From Paenibacillus timonensis (GTDB lineage Bacteria > Bacillota > Bacilli > Paenibacillales > Paenibacillaceae): a stretch of DNA of 64,000 nucleotides. Below, piece after piece: positions 1 to 6,868 of this stretch. The translations under genes and the position numbers were made by a program. The stretch covers positions 50,576 to 114,575 of the forward strand of contig NZ_WNZY01000013.1 of assembly GCF_009725205.1 (NCBI RefSeq), written 5' to 3'. The notes beneath the pieces are model-generated. The model was not told the origin of the DNA, made no database searches, and saw only the letters and a program-made list of their open reading frames with translations. How positions within the stretch are numbered: the first letter of the stretch is position 1; every line of letters begins with the position of its first letter.

Positions 1-70
1 CTATCCTGTTCCGGAAATAAGCGCCTGAAAACCCACGTCTGACGCGGCTTTTAAACGTCTAAATGCGGAA

Positions 71-433
71 TTATAGGGTGGTCTTGGGTACTTTCCGCAC
101 CCGATCCAATTCTCTCCGCCGAGCCTCCGCACATGTTGGACAGTAACGCTGCCTATTTGATCGACGCGCGAATGGTAATCCACATGTGACACACTTATCG
201 CCCGGCTCCGAATCTGCGGAAAAGTAGGCGTCCGAAAGCGCTGGATCGACTGGCAATACGGCACGCTCAAAATAAAGGCAACGCAAAGAGCCCGATTCGA
301 TAAACGGTCGGGCCTGCTCGTCCTCGCGGTAAAAGTTGCAGCGCGGTTGTTCGTTAGGTTCGAGTTGGCAACCGTTCGATCCGCAGAAATTTGCGCAATG
401 ATTACGGGCGAGTGTCTTAATTCGGTTATTCAT
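71..433 (-). CDS. Cysteine-rich VLP-domain protein of a mobile element
   Basis: A 120-residue protein with two cysteine clusters. The N-terminal half has C-x3-C-x4-C and later C-N-F, then a 'RCLYFERAVLPVD' stretch that resembles the conserved VLP core of the 'cysteine-rich VLP' family found on Firmicutes phages and conjugative elements. The C-terminal half has two CxxC pairs (CVTC at about 90 and CPTC at about 107) and looks like a zinc ribbon, followed by a basic tail. The biochemical role of the family is not established. The start overlaps the end of the upstream gene by 8 bases and has no good Shine-Dalgarno sequence, so translational coupling is likely. This is the leftmost complete gene seen; the element continues beyond position 1. 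Confidence 0.7.
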   Translation of the reverse strand: MNNRIKTLARNHCANFCGSNGCQLEPNEQPRCNFYREDEQARPFIESGSLRCLYFERAVLPVDPALSDAYFSADSEPGDKCVTCGLPFARRSNRQRYCPTCAEARRRELDRVRKVPKTTL

Positions 434-815
434 CGCGGCCGCGTCCGTTTATAACGAATGTCGTGTCCGTTAGCTTGTACGATTCCGGCCACTCTCCGGC
501 GGCAATGGCGGCCCGCAGCGCAAATAGTACGATACCGCGGATTTCCTGCTTACTTACGCCCCAATTCGCGGCCGGAGAGAAGCGGCGGCAGGCCATGACG
601 GACAAACGCTCGACCAACGCCCACAATTTCGGTTCCTCCATCTTAGCGAGGTGATGCGGGGCATTCGATTCGCTCTCGATAAAGCCGATAACTTGCGAGA
701 CAATTTCGCGATCCTGTGCGGAGTTAATAACGAACGGCTCGATCTTGAGCGGCCGCTTATCCTCCGCGTATTTGACGATAATTACGTACTCATCCTGGCT
801 TATTGTAACAGCCAT
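426..815 (-). CDS. Hypothetical protein of the mobile element
   Basis: A 129-residue protein that I do not recognise. The start at MAVTIS is chosen because GGGAG lies four bases upstream; an ATG 15 bases further upstream is possible. The sequence is mixed alpha/beta without signal peptide, membrane span or cysteine pairs; the C-terminal third (EIRGIVLFALRAAIAAGEW) looks helical. It lies between an XRE regulator and the cysteine-rich VLP gene and overlaps the latter by 8 bases, so the two are probably co-transcribed leftwards. No function is assigned. Confidence 0.6.
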   Translation of the reverse strand: MAVTISQDEYVIIVKYAEDKRPLKIEPFVINSAQDREIVSQVIGFIESESNAPHHLAKMEEPKLWALVERLSVMACRRFSPAANWGVSKQEIRGIVLFALRAAIAAGEWPESYKLTDTTFVINGRGRDE

Positions 816-906
816 CTTACTCCCATCCATTCAGCGGCCTAGCAGTTTTGCCGTGGATTTTCCCTGCGTGTTGCCCGAGGGTATGCCGCCTCGTTCGGCG
901 TTCAGT

Positions 907-1128
907 TTAAACCGTAAGCTGTTCGGACATTTTTGCGCGGCGGATCATCTCAAGCGCGTCATCGTCGCCGTATAACTGACTTACTCGGATGCGCACTCTG
1001 TCGGATACCGGCCGTCTCTCTTTTTCGATTTCGCATAACCACGTCGGGCTGATACCCAACGTCTTTGCAAATTCAGGCTGTGTCATTCCTTTACTAATCC
1101 TAATTGCTCGAATCGCAAACCCGTTCAT
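907..1128 (-). CDS. XRE-family helix-turn-helix regulator (second of the element)
   Basis: A 73-residue protein consisting of little more than one HTH_3 (Cro/C1-type) domain. Residues about 5-60 contain the typical 'ISKGMTQPEFAKTLGIS' helix-turn and a recognition helix 'TWLCEIEKERRPVS'. It is preceded by AAAGGAG 11 bases before the ATG. It is read leftwards with the presumed early genes, unlike the rightward XRE gene at 4656, so a Cro-like or accessory regulatory role is plausible (inference). The DNA just upstream (about 1195-1215) has a short hairpin with AGACGG/CCGTCT arms that may end or attenuate the preceding transcript. Confidence 0.8.
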   Translation of the reverse strand: MNGFAIRAIRISKGMTQPEFAKTLGISPTWLCEIEKERRPVSDRVRIRVSQLYGDDDALEMIRRAKMSEQLTV

Positions 1129-1233
1129 TCTGCTTCACTCTCCTTTATTCCGTATTCTTCGTTTTGACCCCAAATAAAAACTTGATGTTTAGACGGTATT
1201 AACCCGTCTATATAGTATTGGAAATTGGTTCGA

Positions 1234-2007
1234 TTACGCGGCAGCCTTCTTATGCTTCCGGAGGACCGCCAGCGCCCGATCCCGTTCGACCTGGCAGAAG
1301 AATTTTGCCTTAAACTGCGGATGCACCATGATTTCACACAGCTTAACCCGCCCCGGCTGCGGAGAGTGCGAATAGAACGCGTTCCCGCACACGACGCACG
1401 TACGCACGCGGCGCATGTCCAGCGCCTCGATCGCCGTCCGCACGTTATCCGGCGTCCGCCGCTTTACGGTGTTATCTCGGTTCCATGCGCCGCCGTCCGC
1501 ATACTTCCGGACGAATGCCGCTGGATTACGCTTAATCTGCGACAACATTCCGATTAGGTGGTCAGCCGTCATCGTCACCGGTTCGTCAAACAGCGCGGAT
1601 TCGACGGGCCGGTCCGTGATAAACGTATCTTCGTATATGCCGCGGTCTTCCGGGTCGCCCTCGTCCGGTCGCTCCGTCAATAGCTGCGATTCTAGCGCCT
1701 GTCGACGTAGCGCTCCGCGATATTCACGCTCCGGACCGTGTACCGGATACTCCGCTTTCCGTTCGGGGATCTCGCGTACATTCATGATATAATCCGCGAG
1801 AATATCGCCGATCGTTTGAGGGGGCGCGCCTTTCCGGAGTAAAGCCGGGTGGGTCATCCGCCACGTCCAGAAGGCCAGTCGCGGGCACCCCATATCGAAT
1901 AGCTCGTCCGTAAATTGTCGGACTAGTTCGGCGCGCCAGGCGGTCGGCGTATCTTTGTTTTCGATCAAAAATTTCTGCACGGCTTCGTACGTTTCTTTTC
2001 TCGTCAT
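1234..2007 (-). CDS. Hypothetical 257-residue protein with a cysteine knuckle
   Basis: No family is recognised with certainty. The protein is hydrophilic with many charged residues. Near residue 209 it has CVVCGNAFYSHSPQPGRVKLC, a CxxC followed 18 residues later by another cysteine, and a final CQVERDRALAVLRKHKK segment, which could form a metal-binding end domain. The start is supported by GGAGG nine bases before ATG. The gene lies downstream of the winged-helix gene across a repeat-rich 255-bp gap and upstream of the XRE gene, in the presumed early transcript. A role in replication or gene regulation is possible from position only. Confidence 0.6.
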   Translation of the reverse strand: MTRKETYEAVQKFLIENKDTPTAWRAELVRQFTDELFDMGCPRLAFWTWRMTHPALLRKGAPPQTIGDILADYIMNVREIPERKAEYPVHGPEREYRGALRRQALESQLLTERPDEGDPEDRGIYEDTFITDRPVESALFDEPVTMTADHLIGMLSQIKRNPAAFVRKYADGGAWNRDNTVKRRTPDNVRTAIEALDMRRVRTCVVCGNAFYSHSPQPGRVKLCEIMVHPQFKAKFFCQVERDRALAVLRKHKKAAA

Positions 2008-2222
2008 CGTTGGCGGCCTCCTGACCCAAGGCAGCGATTCCCGTAAACGGAGTCGGCCCTATCTATCGTTTTATATTCTTCGAATACACTCTTTTTCGCG
2101 AATAGAAATGTATTAATATATCCCTTATCCGGTCCGCGAGGTTCAATGAGCGTAAGCGAATTTAACCGATGCGGTATATTTATTCTTGTTAATTCGTTGT
2201 TGTTAAGTTCGTTCTTATTACT

Positions 2223-2285
2223 TTCCTAAGAACGGGAATCGGTCGGTTCCTGTTAACGGGAATTAGGCCGCTCCATTTACGGGAA
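2223..2285. repeat. Three iteron-like 16-base repeats, 23-24 bp apart
   Basis: Three related 16-base units read TTCCTAAGAACGGGAA (2223), TTCCTGTTAACGGGAA (2247) and GCTCCATTTACGGGAA (2270). The first two have TTCC/GGAA ends and are imperfect palindromes; the third overlaps the 3' end of the winged-helix gene. Regular spacing of about two helical turns suggests binding sites on one DNA face, as in plasmid iterons or multi-site operators. The rest of the 2008-2262 gap is AT-rich and contains no gene that I can support. Confidence 0.45.
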
Positions 2286-2682
2286 TCGCTCCGTCAAGCG
2301 GATAAAATAACGGCAGGTATAACTTCTTGGAATTGCCGCTCCACGGTATCATTTTCGTAATGAGCAGCCCCTCCGACTCTAGAATCCGACATAGTGGATT
2401 GATCCGGTCGCCGTGAATCCCCGTACCCTCACGAATCTGCTCAACGGTCGGAAACGCCCACATATAGTAATCGTTCGCCTCGGTTCCGTTCACATACGCG
2501 TGAAGATACAGGAGGAGGAAAATCGCGTCGCGTGCCGCCCTCTTATCGTATTTTGCGCTCAATTCGGGCAACTGGACGCGGAATAAGTCGTGAAGAGACG
2601 GAGAGTACCCGCCCCTCCCACGTTCTAATACGGTTTCCTTCTGCTGGATCGCAATTTGCGCCAGACGTTTCATATCGCTCAT
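2263..2682 (-). CDS. Winged-helix DNA-binding protein, possible replication initiator
   Basis: A 139-residue protein. The start at MSDMKRL is chosen because AAAAGGAGG precedes it; the upstream open frame lacks such a site. Residues about 75-125 (FPTVEQIREGTGIHGDRINPLCRILESEGLL, then a beta wing KKLYLPLF) fit a winged helix-turn-helix of the kind found in RepA_N, DnaD N-terminal or GntR-like replication and regulatory proteins. An N-terminal helical stretch precedes it. It sits between two repeat groups (2223-2285 and 3076-3417), which is the arrangement expected for an origin-binding protein, but a plain transcriptional regulator cannot be excluded. Confidence 0.55.
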   Translation of the reverse strand: MSDMKRLAQIAIQQKETVLERGRGGYSPSLHDLFRVQLPELSAKYDKRAARDAIFLLLYLHAYVNGTEANDYYMWAFPTVEQIREGTGIHGDRINPLCRILESEGLLITKMIPWSGNSKKLYLPLFYPLDGAIPVNGAA

Positions 2683-2748
2683 GTTCGCGCCTCCTTTTAG
2701 CATGAATTTACGCGGCAGCCGGCGGGACCACCGCGCGTTCCCCATAAA

Positions 2749-3027
2749 TCAAACCGCGAACAGACCGCCCCGTTCCTGCGTTTCCCTTCTGATCGCCTCC
2801 TCGATCGCCTTAACGTACTGCTCTTGCTTTCCCAATACTTCCGTAATCAGCGCGATCCCCTCAGGAGTGTTCCGCACATCGATCGCTACCTTGCCCGAGC
2901 GGAGTGGACGGATTGAAACGCCTGCAAATCGTCTCTTTGAAAAGATGTCCGCAATTACTACCTCGCTTTCGTGACCAGCGTGAACATAAATTGTTGCATA
3001 CCCATTTTCGCGTTGTTTGATTTTCAT
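2749..3027 (-). CDS. Hypothetical 92-residue protein of the mobile element
   Basis: A small protein of unknown family: a lysine-rich start (MKIKQRENGYATIYVHAG), a beta-rich first half and a helical second half (GIALITEVLGKQEQYVKAIEEAIRRETQE). No signal peptide or cysteine pairs. AAAGGGAG precedes the ATG at about 10 bases. It lies directly between the repeat array at 3076-3417 and the winged-helix gene, so it may be co-transcribed with the latter and serve the same replication or control module (inference from position). Confidence 0.6.
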   Translation of the reverse strand: MKIKQRENGYATIYVHAGHESEVVIADIFSKRRFAGVSIRPLRSGKVAIDVRNTPEGIALITEVLGKQEQYVKAIEEAIRRETQERGGLFAV

Positions 3028-3075
3028 TTTTCATCGTCTCCCTTTGGTTAATTTATAGTGAGCGGAAATTCCGCC

Positions 3076-3417
3076 TTCACTTACTTAGTTGCCAGTGACC
3101 GCCGTTTCGCACACCATCAGCGCCACCATTCACTTACTTTGTTGCCGCTACCGGCTGTTTTTCACATGTTTCGGCCAACTTTTTCGCGGTCATCACTTAT
3201 ACCGACACCTTCCGCTACGCTTTCGCACACTTTACACTCATAAAAACGACGACCGATACGCCTTCGCACAATCAACGTATTATTGCCGCGAAATTTTAAG
3301 TTCGCACGCCTTACTTTTATACATCCGACGCCAAATCTCACTTCGCACACTTTAAGTAACGCCGCTCGATCTAAGTTCGTACAATATTTTATAGAACATC
3401 CGCACACCCCCTCGCAC
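3076..3417. repeat. Cluster of degenerate direct repeats, origin-like array
   Basis: The 7-mer TTCGCAC occurs at 3106, 3222, 3263, 3301 and 3342, with variants at 3183 (TTCGCGG), 3376 (TTCGTAC), 3399 (TCCGCAC) and 3411 (CTCGCAC). Most spacings are 38-41 bp. A second unit, TTCACTTACTTAGTTGCC at 3076, recurs at 3129 with one change. The open frame that crosses the array on the minus strand is not credible as a gene, because the repeats fall in different frames along it. Just right of the array is an AT-rich stretch (3447-3470). Repeats plus AT-rich DNA plus a nearby winged-helix gene resemble a plasmid or phage origin, but binding sites for a regulator are equally possible. Confidence 0.5.
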
Positions 3418-3420
3418 ATC

Positions 3421-3820
3421 CATCTCGCTACTTCGGGGTAAAGAAAAATACCCCCCTATTATATAAAGGACAAAAATCGAGAGAGTTGGGACACCAACAA
3501 CCCTTCTATAATCATACGGACGGCATTTTTACGAATTGGGGCAGGCTTCGGGACTTAACTCGTGTCCAAATTGTGAACATTGCATTAAAATGAAACGTAT
3601 GTTCGCATCATCTGTATTATCCTATATAAAACGCAAACGAGCGGTGCCCTATACCGGAGTTAACCGGCCGCCCGCTTGCGCATGGTATATATCGATAATC
3701 GCGGTGTGCCGTTCGGAGGTTGCCGCCTCCCACCGCAGGAATTTGCGTTAGAGAAGCGCCCGCCCGTCGCGTCCCTTTACGTCAAGTGTCCGCCGATAGT
3801 TGGCGCAACCGGCTTCGTCA
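3421..3820. other. Gene-free stretch right of the repeat array
   Basis: No convincing gene is present. The stretch begins with a short hairpin (GGGGTA/TACCCC, about 3435-3455) and an AT-rich tract (TATTATATAAA). At 3529-3585 on the minus strand 18 codons read like the start of a zinc-ribbon motif (GHELSPEACPN) but have lost the usual second cysteine of CxxC and run quickly into a stop, so this may be a relic. The remaining bases show only a small GC-rich hairpin near 3715-3732. Confidence 0.4.
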
Positions 3821-4156
3821 CTACTGCTCTCGTCTCTCCGCCTGTATCCGGACCGTTACGGTCCTCTTGTGCGTAAGCACCTCCAATAGGTTCAGCGCGG
3901 ACATTCCGGCGATCTCCTGGACCGTTATCTTGCCGGGTAATACCGTATCGTACAGGACTTTTCCCGGTTCGTCGCTAGCGTACAGCACACCGTTTACCTC
4001 TTCCACGCGCTCTATCACTACATACGTGTCAGTACCGCTAAGATCAACGGACAGCGCTACGTCGTTGCGCAGCATAACTCCGTCGCGAACGATAACATCA
4101 ATCTGTCCGCAAACGTCGAGGCTGTCACAAAACTCCGTCACTTTTATGAAGTCCAT
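3821..4156 (-). CDS. Hypothetical 111-residue protein of the mobile element
   Basis: An acidic, beta-rich small protein (DVIVRDGVMLRNDVALSVDLSG, TYVVIERVEEVNGVLYAS) that I do not recognise. No membrane span, no metal motif. GGAGG sits nine bases before the ATG, inside the last codons of the upstream gene, four bases away from its stop. The two genes therefore form a tight pair, transcribed leftwards from the control region at 4524-4655 that faces the XRE repressor. Position suggests an early gene product. Confidence 0.6.
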   Translation of the reverse strand: MDFIKVTEFCDSLDVCGQIDVIVRDGVMLRNDVALSVDLSGTDTYVVIERVEEVNGVLYASDEPGKVLYDTVLPGKITVQEIAGMSALNLLEVLTHKRTVTVRIQAERREQ

Positions 4157-4160
4157 CCGC

Positions 4161-4385
4161 TCATCCCTCCAATGCCGCGATTAATACGTCGAGTTCGTTG
4201 TCTGCCGTGTACATTTTGTGGAGCGCCTTTAAGCTGATCGGACTTTCAAGGCAAAGGCCTTTAGGGTCCACCCGATCATCCTTCATTCGATAAATGACCG
4301 CGCACTCCGATTCAATGTCGATGAGAACTACGAGATCCTCTCTGATTACAAACGCGTCACATCCGTCGATTTTAATCTTCCGCAT
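4161..4385 (-). CDS. Hypothetical 74-residue protein, first gene of the leftward unit
   Basis: The start MRKIKIDG is chosen because TAAGGAGG lies nine bases upstream; the longer open frame upstream has no such site. The protein is acidic and beta-rich in its first half (FVIREDLVVLIDIESECAVIYRM) with a helical end. It is not recognised. It is the first leftward gene after the divergent control region, the place usually taken by cro-like or anti-repressor genes in temperate phages, but it has no visible helix-turn-helix. Confidence 0.55.
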   Translation of the reverse strand: MRKIKIDGCDAFVIREDLVVLIDIESECAVIYRMKDDRVDPKGLCLESPISLKALHKMYTADNELDVLIAALEG

Positions 4386-4595
4386 AATTACGTCCTCCTT
4401 AGATTTGAAATAATAACCGCAAATCGATCCAGTTTCCGCCGCGTGTTCGGACGTAGAGTCGCCCGTTAATGCGTTTGCCTCCGCGAAATATGGTAGTCGC
4501 CCCCTTGTCCTAAAACTTTGCATGACAAATAAGCAGAAAGTTGTGGATTTTTCTGTAAATAGGTGATATGATTGCTATTGTGATTATACGCTTGA

Positions 4596-4636
4596 GGTCA
4601 TATTGATACTTTAAAATATACTCTTATGGTCATATT
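4596..4636. promoter_or_regulatory. Repeated GGTCATATT sites upstream of the XRE repressor
   Basis: GGTCATATT occurs at 4596-4604 and again at 4628-4636, 32 bp apart, within the AT-rich divergent region between the leftward small genes (start 4385) and the rightward XRE gene (start 4656). The second copy is close to the repressor ribosome-binding site. Repeats in this position are typical operators for phage-type repressors; which protein binds is inferred, not shown. Confidence 0.4.
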
Positions 4637-4655
4637 ATGTCAAGGGGGAATTTTT

Positions 4656-4874
4656 GTGTTGAAAATTAAGGTCAAGTTAAAGGGATTGTTAAAGGAGCGG
4701 GGAATAACTCAAATGGAGTTGTCGGAACGCACCGGCGTTGCCCAGGCCAGAATTTCCAAACTCTGCAGTCCCGATCGGCAAGAGGTTAATCTTGAGATGT
4801 TAGCAAAAATCGCTCACGCGTTAGAAGTATCGGATATTCGACTACTAATTGACTTCGAATCTAGCGAGGAGTGA
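4656..4874 (+). CDS. XRE-family repressor-like regulator
   Basis: A 72-residue single-domain Cro/C1-type protein. The helix-turn-helix covers residues about 16-55: 'ERGITQMELSERTGVAQARISKLCS' and then 'LEMLAKIAHALEV'. A GTG start is preferred because AGGGGG lies seven bases upstream; the next codon, TTG, is an alternative. It is the only gene of the left element read rightwards, away from the leftward small-gene unit, and is followed by its own terminator. This divergent arrangement suits a lysogeny or maintenance repressor controlling the genes at 4385 and beyond (inference). It lacks a LexA-like peptidase domain, so induction would need an antirepressor or another route. Confidence 0.8.
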   Translation: MLKIKVKLKGLLKERGITQMELSERTGVAQARISKLCSPDRQEVNLEMLAKIAHALEVSDIRLLIDFESSEE

Positions 4875-4891
4875 TTACAATTCAGGCCGCC

Positions 4892-4918
4892 GACCGTTGA
4901 GGTTAGCGGTCTTTTATT
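4892..4918 (+). terminator. Terminator of the XRE repressor gene
   Basis: A hairpin GACCG...CGGTC (4892-4911) is followed by CTTTTATTTT, 17 bases after the repressor stop codon. Confidence 0.7.
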
Positions 4919-4939
4919 TTCCGCACGTTTACCATGGAA

Positions 4940-4956
4940 TTTACGTTGAATTAGCG
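4940..4956. repeat. Left copy of a 17-bp direct repeat flanking the TIR cassette
   Basis: TTTACGTTGAATTAGCG matches 6869-6885 with one mismatch. A shorter match, CGTTTACCAT, lies beside each copy (4926 and 6906), although in different order. The pair brackets the TIR gene, the membrane coiled-coil gene and a gene remnant. Confidence 0.5.
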
Positions 4957-5080
4957 ACCCTGGGCGCGTAGGAGTAATACGGAATGGCTCCGGAGTTGAG
5001 GTGCGAAATTGCGAAAAAAAAGGACTCGCGCGCGGATGCTGCTGAGCCCATTAAGTGGTGTTTTATCCAAACTGACTGCT

Positions 5081-5839
5081 CTAAATTTTTCCATGAAACA
5101 ATAACTTTATATTACTACCTAAAATTTGATAAACCTCAACTTCTGTTTGTTCGGGTACGTCGTTCATAAAAATAGTACTCTTACTGTGTGGTGTGATCGG
5201 CTTATCTTGCTTTACCCACAGAACCTCTTTTGTAGCTCCGTTAATGTTTATCTGGCCTGAGCCGCGGTACGATATTCCATTTACTTGAGGATCTATTTTA
5301 TTATTAGTCCAAAACGCAAAATTGTTTTCGTGCTCAACCAGACGTTTCGCCCCAAATACGAACTCAACCTTCTTACCGTTGCGGGTTATTTCGACAAATA
5401 GATTCTCGAATGGTTTTAATGAGTGTGGATTGTAGATTCCGTTTCCAGTAACCAACGATTTAATATCCTCGATTGTCTGATTCAGCCCACGATTATACAT
5501 GTCTATGTAAAGTGTAGTCATAAGTATCGCAGGAGGGTTAATATTGTCCATTCGAACCGGTATGAAGTAGGATTTATCGTTTAGGCTATCAAGAAGCGCA
5601 TTGTGCCACTCGAGTCTAACCATTGGTTTTAATATGCTCGTCTCAGACATAAACAAGAAAAAGAAAGCACAATTTTCTAATCCTTTATTCATGCCATCTA
5701 CAAAGTTTTCGCCCGGACGCATAGACCATGAATCGTAGAAAACCTTATCTTGTCCAAAAGTTCGTCGTAGTTCTTCGGCAACAATCCCCACAATCTCTTT
5801 GTCTTCGACGGCATGGCTAATAAAAATTTGGTCTCTCAA
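5081..5839 (-). CDS. TIR-domain protein, candidate NADase-type defence effector
   Basis: A 252-residue protein. Residues about 3-130 form a TIR domain: 'DQIFISHAVEDKEIV' (strand A and box 1), 'VFYDSWSMRPGENFVDGMNKGL' and a later 'VRLEWHNALL', in which the glutamate is a candidate catalytic residue of TIR NADases. The last 110 residues are beta-rich and unrecognised. Bacterial TIR proteins usually cleave NAD or make cyclic-ADP-ribose signals in anti-phage systems such as Thoeris, CBASS-TIR or TIR-STING. No ThsA, STING or cyclase partner is adjacent. The second TTG is the preferred start (GGAGG seven bases upstream); the TTG just before it is possible. The gene is more AT-rich than its neighbours and lies next to the integrase, as cargo genes often do. 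Confidence 0.8.
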   Translation of the reverse strand: MRDQIFISHAVEDKEIVGIVAEELRRTFGQDKVFYDSWSMRPGENFVDGMNKGLENCAFFFLFMSETSILKPMVRLEWHNALLDSLNDKSYFIPVRMDNINPPAILMTTLYIDMYNRGLNQTIEDIKSLVTGNGIYNPHSLKPFENLFVEITRNGKKVEFVFGAKRLVEHENNFAFWTNNKIDPQVNGISYRGSGQININGATKEVLWVKQDKPITPHSKSTIFMNDVPEQTEVEVYQILGSNIKLLFHGKI

Positions 5840-5883
5840 CAAAAAACCTCCTGATTATCGTAATTAAACACACCCCTCACGAG

Positions 5884-5906
5884 AAAAATACTAGTCTCGT
5901 ATTTTT
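5884..5906. promoter_or_regulatory. 8-bp inverted repeat upstream of the TIR gene
   Basis: AAAAATAC and GTATTTTT are perfect arms around a seven-base loop in the 88-bp gap between the membrane protein gene and the TIR gene. It may be an operator or a weak terminator; the stem is purely AT apart from one pair per arm. Confidence 0.35.
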
Positions 5907-5927
5907 AAGCGACACTAAATAAGTAGA

Positions 5928-6581
5928 TCATTTCGTTTCCCCGACGAGTTTAAATTCTCCTCCCTGCTTGTTGCCAATTTCGTAGTTCATAACAGTTACG
6001 GTTACAAGTGTATTATCGTCCCATGCCGGCAGCACATCGCCATTTCCATATCTTGCGGATACTTCTTTGATAATCGCCTCACACTTCGCTCTTAATTCGC
6101 GATCCGATAAGTTATACGCGCCCTTCCCTTTGTAAAGATACGACATATCCGGCTGGTTCCCCACATTAATGACGATACTGCCGAGCGTTCCTGTTTCACT
6201 CGTGTTCAAATAGATTTTGTCGACCGTAAAATCGTCCGTGACGGTTGCTCCTTCAATTTCGCGAGCGATCCCATTAAAGAATACGACGGTTTCCATTGCG
6301 CCTATTTGATCGCTTAGCGCCTGCATTGTTGTCTTTAGCAGTTCATTCTCTTGTCTGACGGCCGCGGTTTCCGACTCAAGTTTAGCGGTTAACTCGTCCA
6401 TCCGTTTTGTCATCGAGTTATTCGTAAAGAACCACATCCCTACCGCGACCAATACTGCAACCGCCGCCAAAGACAACGATATGATCGATAGTAGTTCAGG
6501 CTTCTTCTTGGGTGACGGTTCTGGCTGCGGTTGAGGTTGCCACGTTTCTACGACTGTGCTCTCCTCCAACTTTTGACCCAC
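5928..6581 (-). CDS. Single-span membrane protein with extracytoplasmic coiled coil
   Basis: A 217-residue protein. A short proline-rich N-terminus (QPQPQPEPSPKKKPE) is followed by one transmembrane helix at about 31-53 (LSIISLSLAAVAVLVAVGMWFF), a coiled coil at about 57-92 (MTKRMDELTAKLESETAAVRQ...) and an acidic globular domain of about 120 residues. The positive residues before the helix predict that the C-terminal part is outside. The family is not recognised. It precedes the TIR gene by 88 bp in the same direction, so a membrane partner or sensor for the TIR protein is possible but unproven; an independent cell-surface cargo protein is equally possible. Confidence 0.6.
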   Translation of the reverse strand: MGQKLEESTVVETWQPQPQPEPSPKKKPELLSIISLSLAAVAVLVAVGMWFFTNNSMTKRMDELTAKLESETAAVRQENELLKTTMQALSDQIGAMETVVFFNGIAREIEGATVTDDFTVDKIYLNTSETGTLGSIVINVGNQPDMSYLYKGKGAYNLSDRELRAKCEAIIKEVSARYGNGDVLPAWDDNTLVTVTVMNYEIGNKQGGEFKLVGETK

Positions 6582-6641
6582 CTTCCTAATGATTTGGTTA
6601 TATTTTACTATACTTCCACCACGAATTAGAAGAGAAAAAAG

Positions 6642-6704
6642 AAAAAGCCCCTCGACGTTGTCCTCGCGTCATATAACTTAATACGCAAGAACCCGCCAAG
6701 GGGC
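6642..6704 (-). terminator. Long-stem terminator after the small membrane-gene remnant
   Basis: On the minus strand GCCCCTTGGCG pairs with CGTCGAGGGGC, and an inner stem (GTTCTTGCGT with ACGCGAGGAC) extends it; the loop is AT-rich. TTTTTCTTTTTTC follows. It starts just after the stop codon of the remnant at 6711. Confidence 0.75.
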
Positions 6705-6710
6705 ATCGTT

Positions 6711-6827
6711 TTATTCGTTTTTATCCGCGGCAGAGCTTTCGCCGCTATCCGCGTTTCCCGCGTCAGCATAACCCTCCGCCAGCATATACGCGACGCACGC
6801 ACCCACCGCGCCAATAACGCCGGTCAC
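6711..6827 (-). pseudogene. Remnant of a small holin-like membrane protein gene
   Basis: From a GTG at 6827 the frame encodes 38 residues: a hydrophobic helix (TGVIGAVGACVAYMLAEGYADAG) and a charged tail ending ADKNE. The open frame continues upstream to a stop near 6880 without an ATG or a Shine-Dalgarno sequence. Small phage membrane proteins and holins have a similar '...Y(I/M)xxEGxxDA' end, so this may be the 3' part of such a gene, cut at the 17-bp repeat (6869-6885). The intact terminator behind it supports former expression. It could also be a very short real gene starting at GTG or CTG. Confidence 0.35.
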
Positions 6828-6868
6828 TTGCAGCGTTACGGACTCGCCTGCGCCAGCCTCCCGTTTAT

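Noticed and set aside
1125..1337. A 70-codon minus-strand frame ending at the XRE gene start
   Set aside because: It overlaps the end of the 257-residue gene in another frame and has no start signal.
3162..3419. An 85-codon open frame on the minus strand across the repeat array
   Set aside because: The repeats lie in different frames within it, there is no ribosome-binding site and the composition is unlike a protein. It is best seen as open by chance.
3592..3605. A LexA-box-like sequence, GAAACGTATGTTCG
   Set aside because: Two of the ten defined positions of CGAAC-N4-GTTCG mismatch, and no SOS-type repressor or gene start is placed suitably.
5081..6581. Assignment of the TIR cassette to Thoeris
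   Set aside because: No ThsA-like SIR2/SLOG or Macro-TM protein is adjacent; the neighbouring membrane protein has a coiled coil and an unrecognised domain, so naming it Thoeris would go beyond the evidence.
6626..6814. A 62-codon minus-strand frame
   Set aside because: It runs through the terminator stem and out of frame with the better-supported membrane-gene remnant.
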